Origin: Nyssa sinensis | Taxonomy: Eukaryota > Streptophyta > Magnoliopsida > Cornales > Nyssaceae | NCBI GenBank assembly: GCA_008638375.1 | Contig: CM018051.1 | Location: 8,915,387 to 8,979,386 of the forward strand | Direction of reading: 5' to 3' | DNA length: 64,000 nt | Part shown: one piece after another, positions 56,500 through 64,000 of the stretch | Numbering within the stretch: the first letter of the stretch is position 1 | Layout: each line of letters opens with the position of its first letter | Translations under genes and position numbers: made by a program | Notes under the pieces: generated by a model | What the model saw: the letters and a program-made list of their open reading frames with translations, nothing else | The model's database searches: none | Told to the model about the DNA's origin: nothing

Positions 56500-56760
56500 T
56501 CTTTTTTTAATAACGGTGGGAAGCCTTTGATCATGCCCATCGCTAGAACCCATTGGAACCGATTAAAGGAGGTCACTTCAGAGTAAAATTCATTGGGTAA
56601 TGGCATTCCCCCTGTCATGCTGCACCAGTTAATGAACTAGGCCAAGACCTTGGGGGTGGCCCCAAAGGAGTTATTTGCACTTGGTGGGATTTGAACCCAA
56701 GACTTAGAACCTCATCTGCAAAATATCATGTGATCCGCTACACTTAGGCTAACTTTAGCA
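56500..56760 (-). mobile_element. tRNA-derived SINE-like element
   Basis: On the minus strand an A-box-like TAGCCTAAGTGTAGCG (56736-56751) is followed about 40 bp later by a B box GGTTCAAATCCC (56686-56697), the spacing and order of a pol III promoter. The rest (56500-56680) is non-tRNA body. It does not fold as a tRNA gene with a full acceptor stem. Ends and TSD unresolved. Confidence 0.6.
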
Positions 56761-57329
56761 TGTACCTAAAAGATCGTGATTAAAGCGATTTGGCAAGGTA
56801 TGTCTAGGAAAACGGTTACGTTTGATTAGAATTAATGTGAGTAGTTTGGGAATATGGTTCCATAATATACTATTGTGTTGTGACTTATTACTCGAGCGAT
56901 CATGTTGGTCCTTATGTCTATCAATATGATCAGTGAGTACAAGACAAATTGAGGTTCAAGCATCGCAGTTGAGATCAGTTTTCAAGAGGGATAAGGGATA
57001 TTGAATCTAGAGTAGTGGAATCGTTTAGGGACATACATGAGATCATTTGTTTATTTGGAGTGAGATATTATGTTAGTGTGATAGTAGTTTAATATAGTAC
57101 TCCTACCCCGATCTTTATAGTCCGATCACACAATCCATTTCCTGTGTGTGAAAAGGTGATGTAGAGAACTTAACACTCACCTTAGGTAGATGAGTGAGAG
57201 ATGTTGGATATTGGGTCAAGTTTGGACATGAATCCACATATATTAGAGCATCCATATGATATGTGTGTAAAGAGTTAATATAAGAGTAAGTCTCTTATCA
57301 AGATAAGTTAGAAAGTGGATTTTGAATTC
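56761..57329. other. intergenic, possibly upstream part of LTR copy 2
   Basis: No coding frame. Lies directly 5' of the segment homologous to 47690-48070 and may be U3 sequence of the same LTR. Confidence 0.35.
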
Positions 57330-57640
57330 AAGTACTCATCATATATTTCTATGTGAGTGGTTACGGAATCATTATGGAGTAGATACGAACTTTTTAACAT
57401 AAACTCTATAGCTCCCAGGTTAAGAGTTCTTTCTAAATTCTTTCTAAGGTCTTGAATTGTGAAAATACATAAATGACTTTAGTAGCCATGTTACAGATGA
57501 GGAGATCTTCCTGTAACGTTCTATTCATAATCGTGAAACTTGCAACATAAGGCGCATAATCCTTTCACTTCTACAAATCTGAATTATAAGAAATAAACCG
57601 AATTTACACCCAGTTATTATGTATTTTTTTTCCTTCAACT
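57330..57640 (+). repeat. LTR end (copy 2)
   Basis: Diverged copy of 47690-48070, ending 'ACACCCAGTTATTATGTATT', a T-run and 'CCTTCA' at the same place. There is no PBS after it, as expected if it is the 3' LTR of the pair. Confidence 0.5.
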
Positions 57641-57809
57641 ATATTGGTAGACAAGTCCAATTTCAACAATAAAGCAAATATGCAATACATACATAATAAC
57701 TAGAAACGGGGGCTTGCAACTGCGAGACGAAGCCAATGTCTAAGATTCCACAACTCAAATCAATAATGACAATTTTCTTAATACACGTCCAAACCCTTAC
57801 CCATTATTG

Positions 57810-57812
<3 letters not shown>

Positions 57813-57871
<59 letters not shown>

Positions 57872-57890
57872 TGTGTGTGTGTGTGTGTGT
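57813..57890. repeat. compound (AT)n(GA)n(GT)n microsatellite
   Basis: Three consecutive perfect dinucleotide tracts: 57813-57850 AT, 57851-57870 GA, 57871-57890 GT. Confidence 0.97.
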
Positions 57891-58449
57891 TTTTCATCAT
57901 ACCAGCCAATTTTTTTTATTGTTTTTCTTTGAACCCCGCAGTTTAAAACATATTTTCCAAATGCACTTAATGCAGAAAAAGAAAAGACACCTTTGATTTA
58001 TTAGACACTACTTTCATTGACATTAGATTTGTATAATATAATTAGAATAGCAAAGCAGTATATCATTACATTTGATATTGATAAATTAATTATAGATCAT
58101 ATAAGATTCTTCAAATATTATATGCATGGTATAAAGACAAACAAAATAAGTGATTACATGACTCCCGAAATTAGTTCACCTGGTAAGGCGTTGAGAATAA
58201 AGGACTATATCCCAAGGTTACCCATGGTAGACAGGTTTCCGTTATAAAAAAAATTAACTAAAAGTGCTTTTTTTGTCAAGCAATAGCCAACTTGGAGACA
58301 TGTCAAGGTCAATTGGGGCCAAAATTTTACATACATGTAACAAACTAGAAATAAATTTCTAGGGACTAAATTGTCAACTAGAAAACAAAATAATATTGAA
58401 TCATTGTCGCGACAATTTAAGAGCAAGTCACAATGGTAGCAACAGCTAA

Positions 58450-59381
58450 TAAAACACCTCAAATGTCAAGCATTCTCGTCAGCTATTTCACCCAAGATAG
58501 AAAAATGAAATTCCTGATCAACTAAGAAGCAATTTGTAGTAGATGGTTGCTGTTTCCTGTGACACTACCAACCCTCTCTATTCCCAAGTCCGTCTTGTGA
58601 GAGAGCTACTTCTTGTTAGGTTCCTTCTCTCTTGGTTAATATTCGACACTCTTCATTACACATGCAAGTTTCAGCTGGTGGCAAGATGTGGTAAAGAACA
58701 TTCTGCCAAAGAAGATACAACCATCAGGCAATGGAATCTTAACTTTTTAATACACGTAAGAGTGAAAATAGATACCATTCATAGATCAATCAGTAAAAAT
58801 GATTACAGGAAGGTGGGTTCCATCAAGTATAATCAGGCCCATAGAACCTGTCACACTGTCGTTGGACCAAAAGGGTTGTGGCCAGTGGAGTCTATGCTCA
58901 TTCAACAGCCAGAAAAATGAATAAAAGGGCAAAAAATTGAAGGGATGACTTTATCAGACAAATTGGGAAAGAAGTTAAAAGAATTCATGCAAACAACCAT
59001 GAAACAATAGCCCAAAGATGCGCAGGTCCCAAATGGTAGCATCAATAGTGTATTAGTATACCTTTTTCTTTAAGCAAAAAAAATTCTGAAGAATTAAAAC
59101 TAGAGGACTGAGTCAAAGTCACAAATTTAGATAGTTTATGAATTCCTGGTTAACAAAATTTTAACTAATAAAAGAGGTTATCAATTCTTTCCAACATGGA
59201 AACTGCATCAATGAAAACAAAATGGATCCCTGATCACATATAGAAAGGGTAAATATTGAATATAATTTGTATAAGCAGCGCATACCTTTGCTTCTCTTTA
59301 GTATGGAGGTTCATCCAACATCACTCTGATTATGGTAATGGGGACCAATCAACTCTTCGACACTAAAACTGAATATACTTG
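58450..59381 (-). other. likely 3' UTR region of the PNP2-like gene
   Basis: Downstream of the stop, the minus strand has a possible donor (AAGCAAAG|GTATGC near 59285) and a good acceptor (TATCTTCTTTGGCAG|AA near 58710). A less AT-rich segment follows, 58500-58710. This fits a spliced 3' UTR, but no transcript evidence is available. A plus-strand frame at 58543-58920 has no recognisable similarity. Confidence 0.35.
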
Positions 59382-59807
59382 CTATCCAATTTTGGCTTCT
59401 CCATTCACTAAATCACTTTCATTTTTACTCGAAATACTGCTAACAGCTTTACTGCTGCTCTTCTTTGACCTCTCTTTGTTGGTATAGGGACCATCCTTTA
59501 CAGAGCTAACTAATCTCTTGACAATTTTCCCCTGTGGGAGTAAATTGTCCTCTGTTGAATTACTTTGAGCGGAGTTTGGAGGGTTTAGAGCACTACTTTT
59601 ACTCTTGGACCGTTCAGCATTCGCTTCTGCTAAGCCATCCTTTAAAATGTTCACGACTTTCTTAGGTGTACCCTTATCAGGAACTTTTTGTGAAGCTGTA
59701 CTCTCCTTGGCAAGGTTACTTGTATTCTGCTTCGCACTGGATTTTTCTGAATTTGGATCTGGAAGTAGTGCCCGACGGCTTAGGCGAAGCTGTCCTTTCT
59801 CATTAAT
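59382..59807 (-). CDS. PNP2: PNP2-like last exon
   Basis: 426 nt including stop, acceptor ATGTATTACAG|ATT. Encodes '[17 protein letters not shown]' and the low-complexity basic tail. Confidence 0.85.
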   Translation of the reverse strand: MNEKGQLRLSRRALLPDPNSEKSSAKQNTSNLAKESTASQKVPDKGTPKKVVNILKDGLAEANAERSKSKSSALNPPNSAQSNSTEDNLLPQGKIVKRLVSSVKDGPYTNKERSKKSSSKAVSSISSKNESDLVNGEAKIG

Positions 59808-60803
59808 CTGTAATACATGATTGCAATAATTAGAGAGGAAAATTTTAAGAAATCTTGTACCAGAATACGTAATCAAGAAAAACCCGGAGTTCAATTCAAA
59901 TGCAATTTTACCAAGATTATGTTGAAGTTACACAGCTTCAAGAAAAACTTTGAAAGCATGATGGGATTTTACAGTTCCTAAGGTAAGTGGGTCATTATCA
60001 TTATCATCATCATTCATTAGTATAGTCGACAAAAAAAAAAACACATGATAAAGATTACAATAACTACAAAGTTTTTGATGATTACATAAATACTTCAAAT
60101 CAATCATAGACCTGAACAAGGTGGTCTAGAATAATTATAAAGATGGAAGATAGTCATCTAATAGCATATATATCTCACAATTGAGTAGGAAAACGACGCA
60201 CATGAATGAACACCATTGTCACTATACACTGTTCTCTGGAGGAAATGGATAAACACCATTGTTCTCTGGAGGAGATAAAGAAAAATAAGCTAGCTTTGAC
60301 CACACATGCATGTTAAGGGATATGCTCAAATTATTGTTTTTGGCAGTCCTTTCAAACTATGGTCATCATAAATAAGGTTTCTTCTCCCCTCCTGTTTTCT
60401 TTACAGTGCATATTTTTCACATCAACAATATAAGGGTATTTAGATCCTCACCTCTTAAATTAAGGTAAAGTTCCATCAAAAGGTGGGTTTATAAAATAAT
60501 AGTACTAAATAAAGACCTTTCAACTTTGTAAAGAGAGTGGAAACATATGCTATGGTAGAAGCCTTCATCATTAAATGACATTCCATGTGAAAAAAATACA
60601 TATAGATGACAAAGGAAGTTTCTAACCTCAATAAGCTTGACATCAACACGATCTCCAACTTTGAAAGCCTGTAATGAAGCAGCAAAAGAACTATTACCCC
60701 ATTGTGATCTCCACATATTGACTGAATGAATAAAAATTAGTGCACTTACATCTTCTGCCTTTGCCAGCCAGTTTGAACTCAACTCACTAATATGGCAAAG
60801 TCC
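59382..60803 (-). CDS. PNP2: polynucleotide phosphorylase, mitochondrial PNP2-like, last three exons (5' part outside window)
   Basis: Join on the minus strand 60803-60750, 60668-60627, 59807-59382; all three exons are in phase 0 with GT-AG sites. Together they encode '[18 protein letters not shown]', '[14 protein letters not shown]' and '[17 protein letters not shown]', the second half of the S1 RNA-binding domain of plant PNPase. A Lys/Ser/Asn-rich tail of about 120 residues follows, ending '[10 protein letters not shown]'. PNPase is a phosphorolytic 3'-5' exoribonuclease that processes and degrades organellar RNA. The tail and its 'VNGEA' end resemble the mitochondrial isoform more than the chloroplast one. 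The catalytic RNase PH cores and KH domain are not in the window; the next upstream exon would lie right of 64000, past a TE-filled intron. Confidence 0.82.
60627..60668 (-). CDS. PNP2: PNP2-like exon (S1 domain)
   Basis: 42 nt, acceptor TTCATTACAG|GCT, donor GAG|GTTAGA. Encodes '[14 protein letters not shown]'. Confidence 0.85.
60750..60803 (-). CDS. PNP2: PNP2-like exon (S1 domain)
   Basis: 54 nt, acceptor CCATCCCTGCAG|GGA, donor GAT|GTAAGT. Encodes '[16 protein letters not shown]', the conserved 'G..H.SE(L/I)' strand of the S1 fold. Confidence 0.85.
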
Positions 60804-60998
60804 CTGCAGGGATGGTGATTGGTTAGAGAGTAATGTGCAAAAGGATACCAGTAGATCAGTAGTTTTGTACTTACACAGCTTTTAGTTATATAATATATAT
60901 TAGTGTCAGCCTCTCTAGTAGTCTGACTCACATTTTCCTTACTCTCTTTCTGTCATATGGCTGCATAATGGTATCAGCAAACTAAACCCTAACTCCAG

Positions 60999-61029
<31 letters not shown>

Positions 61030-61639
61030 TTTTCTTCTCCTCATTCTCCTGACCCAAAGAACTCAGAACCTGGTTCTGCAAAGGTCTAGCTCAACTAAGA
61101 GTATTTTAGGCATTTCTTAGTTTATTCCTTTTGTGGTTGATTTCTTATAAAATGACTTATTGTTTTTAACAAAGATCATTCTAAGATTTCTTAAGTTTTA
61201 TAATCATTTCAAAAAGAAATTGTAAATCGATTTGGCCAATTCATACTTTGCATTCGATGTGTGGGAATATCCTAAAGGCCATTTTTCTTGTATCGTATAC
61301 ATTGATCAAATAACAAAGGAAGGATTAGTAATGTGCATAGGTCTTCGGCCCCACACATGCACATGCACCCCACCAAAACAAAGGTGGTTTCCAAAAGAAA
61401 AAACTAGACATTTGCTAAAGTTACGTGTACAATAATGCCTCTAATGGAAGCTCGTAAGGAACTTTAGGGGGATGCTATGCTAATTGCTTTTGATCTTGTT
61501 AAAAAGATCCCTTCATATGTTTTTGAAGGCTAAATACCTTTCTCCATATTGTATCTTATATCTCATATTTTTGGGTGTAATTTGTCTCTCACTCTTAGGA
61601 CGTGACAAAATGAACGCTCAGACTGATAAGTGAAAGTTT
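60804..61639 (-). other. PNP2-like intron, unassigned part
   Basis: Contains a (TC)n tract near 60998-61023. No exon of PNPase was recognised. Confidence 0.45.
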
Positions 61640-63485
61640 GTTAAATATTCCAGGACTCAAAAAGGTTATAAATACTGGAATTTCATTACCAGTAAATACT
61701 AAGTGTGTGCTCATGTTACCTTTTTTAAAGGTACATTTTTCTTGTCTCAAGGAAACATTCTGATTTTGAATTATTCGATAGGTCTTCTCTCATGGTTCCT
61801 CTTCTAGTTCCAACTTTGATTCGTCATCTGCATTTCCTCTTATTTACTCATCAACACTGGAAGCTACTGCAAGTTTATCAAAGATGACCATGGAATCCTC
61901 CCATATATGTACCTTAGGCTACAAGTTTTTGGTCCCATTTGCATCACTACCTTCGCCACAGTGTACTTCGTTTACCAAGGTACCTATATCCTAGAATTTT
62001 ATGTCTTGTCTTTCAATTGCTTTAAAGAAAAATTTTCCATACTGGTACTTATCACCCGCTTAATGAAGTAAGTATCTTCTTTTTTTTTTCTCATCTAACA
62101 GATTTTGTTTATTTGTTAGCTCCTTGTCTTCTATTTTTTCTCACTCATTCTTATCCTCATACATTGTCTTTTTTTGGGTGGAAGAGTGCAATAGATGAGA
62201 CAATCACTACCCTAAACCAGAATAATACCCACAAATTTATAGTTGGGAGTTTGCGGTAAAATATCATATTGATGCCATAACTTTGAGGTTGGAAGAATGT
62301 CTGCTTGCAAATGATCATATGATGTTCCATGTGGATTATTTTGAGACATTCTCTCCTATGGCCCCTCTTAGCTCTGTTGTGCTATTTCTGTTGCTCTTAC
62401 GAAAAGGATGGCCCTTATACCAACTTGACATTAGGAATTCCTTTTTACATGGTAACCTGCAGAAGGAGGTTTATGTGGAGGAACCTCCTGGGTATATTGC
62501 ATTAGGGAAGTGATACAATGTCTGTAAAATCGGACTCTTAGGGCATTGACAAGTTTCAGTCAGGTAGCAGAAACAATGGATTGAAGATAACAATGTCAAA
62601 TCAATCAGCGTTTGTGAAATAGAGCTTTTACGGAATTATAATTCTTTCGGTATATGTGAAATATATTGTAGTTATTGGGGGAAATATTGATGGCCTAAAT
62701 GACTGCATTAGGGCCTTGGAAGCTCACTTGAGTAAAAATATTCACATTAAAGGATGACGGAAAGGTATTTTCCTCTCTCAAGAAAATATGTGATCAATCA
62801 CCTCACTGAGACTGATGTTGGGTAACAAACCTGTTGACACCTTTATGGATCCCAATTCTAAGTTAATAGTTAAAACAAAGATGAGGTAAAGCATTTGAGG
62901 ATCCTACACAATATAGAAGACTAATGGGAAAATTAATTTATTTAGCTAGACATTGTATGTCGCATGTTGCATCTTAAGATACTTGAAAGGAGCTCCTGGT
63001 AAAAGTTTTGTTTCAAACCATCTAATAATTTAATGTGATTTCCTTTACAAGTGGTGATAGGCAGGAGATCATCTTGATGGATGAACTATATTTAATTTTG
63101 TACCTTTGCCTGTGGTAATTTGGTTATTTGGAGGGGTAATAAGCGAGATATAGTGGCACAGTCAAGTGCAGAAGCTGAATAACAGGAGATGGCTCATGCA
63201 ACGTGTGAGATATTGTGGGAGAAATCATTGTTGGATGAGATGAATGCTTTTGGTACAGCAAGACTATGAAGCTGTTCTGTGATAATCAGACAACTCTGTA
63301 TATCACCAATAATCCAGTTTTCGTACAATGAGATTACTATCATTACGTTAATGATATAGTTAAGATGAAAAATGTTACAATTTCCAATGTCAAGTCATGT
63401 GAACAACTGTGAGATGTCTTCACAAGAGGCCTTGAATAATTGTCAAATATATGCAGCTCAGGCATATATGCTCCAGCTTGGGACG
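61640..63485 (+). mobile_element. Copia remnant (integrase end, RT, RNase H)
   Basis: Plus strand. 61660-61780 encodes the integrase C-terminal motif ('VTFFKGTFFLSQ'). 62283-62513 encodes RT ('VDYFETFSPMAPLSSVVLF', 'WPLYQLDIRNSFLHGNLQ', 'VYVEEPPGYIA'). 63100-63230 encodes RNase H ('GNLVIWRGNKRDIVAQSSAE' then a stop). The end reads '.IYAPA.G' just before a degenerate purine tract at 63465-63485. Many stops and a deleted YVDD region make it dead. No LTR recognised on either side. Confidence 0.8.
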
Positions 63486-63665
63486 GAGTATTAATAGCTA
63501 TGAAACACGGACACTATTTTGCCACACGTATCAGTGTCGGACACGGACACGTCCCAAACACGTGAAAATAGAGTCTAATTCTTCCGAATTTCGGACATGT
63601 CCCGGACACGTTACACACGTCTTGGCCATGTTACGGACACATCTCGGACACGTTTTTGAATTTTT
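63486..63665. repeat. CGGACACGT-motif repeat
   Basis: At least eight copies of C(G)GACAC(G)T or its variants ('GGACACGTCCC', 'CGGACATGTCCC', 'CGGACACATCTCGG'), partly palindromic. This resembles a dispersed MITE-like repeat seen in many eudicots. Ends not resolved. Confidence 0.6.
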
Positions 63666-63719
63666 TTTATACATTTTTTTTTTGGATTTTTCTGAATTTT
63701 TCCCCCTTCTTCTCTACTT

Positions 63720-63764
63720 TACACACACACACACACACACTATATATATATATATATATATATA
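63720..63764. repeat. compound (AC)n(TA)n microsatellite
   Basis: About 20 bp of AC followed by about 24 bp of TA. Confidence 0.95.
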
Positions 63765-64000
63765 GTAGTTAACAAATTTGTTTTGAAACTTGAATCATGA
63801 ATGTTGACAATTAAATGAAGAAATTATTAATTTTTTATTTAATGACTATATTATTTTGATATGTTAATAATATTGTCTTGATTTATATATTTTTATGCTA
63901 ATTTTGATTAAAATAATATTATGTTTTTATTATATGGTCATATAAAAAATATAAAAATATATTCAACGTATTCATGTCTTACTTTTTTGAAAAATAACGT
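63765..64000. other. AT-rich window end
   Basis: No feature seen. Confidence 0.6.

Noticed and set aside
56686..56751. Possible tRNA gene
   Set aside because: A and B boxes are present but no full cloverleaf or acceptor stem pairing; better explained as a SINE.
58543..58920. 125-codon plus-strand frame
   Set aside because: No known similarity; it lies opposite the probable 3' UTR of the PNP2-like gene.

Overview
This is nuclear DNA of a eudicot plant. It is AT-rich, has long (TA)n, (TG)n and (TC)n tracts, spliced genes with GT-AG introns and phase-matched exons, and is mostly transposable-element (TE) sequence. The species cannot be named from the sequence. Two host genes can be supported, both on the minus strand.

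Gene 1 (2735-41291, minus) is an ankyrin-repeat/PGG-domain membrane protein of the ITN1/ACD6-like family. I assembled it from seven exons. Every junction has a usable splice site, all reading phases agree, and the coding length is 2088 nt (695 codons plus stop) with no internal stop. Three introns are very large: intron 2 is 17.9 kb, intron 4 is 5.7 kb and intron 6 is 10.7 kb, all filled with TEs. The gene therefore spans 38.6 kb for about 2.1 kb of coding sequence and looks intact. A TATA box lies about 100 bp upstream of the ATG, and a polyadenylation signal about 40 bp past the stop.

Gene 2 (59382-60803 and beyond the right edge, minus) is the 3' end of an organellar polynucleotide phosphorylase, most like plant mitochondrial PNP2. 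Three exons encode the end of the S1 RNA-binding domain and a Lys/Ser-rich tail. The remaining exons must lie beyond a TE-filled intron that runs off the window.

TE layout by region. Intron 6 (3.3-14.1 kb) holds a 5'-truncated L1-type LINE with a 10-bp target-site duplication (TSD). It is interrupted by a 1.48-kb solo LTR (TSD CCAAT) and by a nearly full-length Copia element (TSD GGAAA, LTRs about 97.6% identical). Intron 4 holds an LTR-like block with an iterated GTCGAC-type motif and a LINE tail. Intron 3 holds a LINE C-terminal fragment. Intron 2 holds, left to right, a Copia 5' fragment (LTR, gag, protease), two LTR-like ends, LINE tails, a Gypsy-like LTR/leader with a ~31-bp tandem array, a SIRE-like gag split by a complete but old TNT1-like Copia (32263-37480), and a hAT-like foldback element with an 8-bp TSD. 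The 41.4-57.9 kb intergenic region has SINE-like copies, local tandem arrays, two LINE-tail insertions with 12-13 bp TSDs, a Gypsy-like leader and two related LTR ends about 9.6 kb apart. The right end has a Copia integrase/RT/RNase H remnant in the PNP2-like intron.

No wholly new system is visible. The most notable results are the reconstruction of the intact giant-intron immunity-type gene and the dated nesting of TEs within it.
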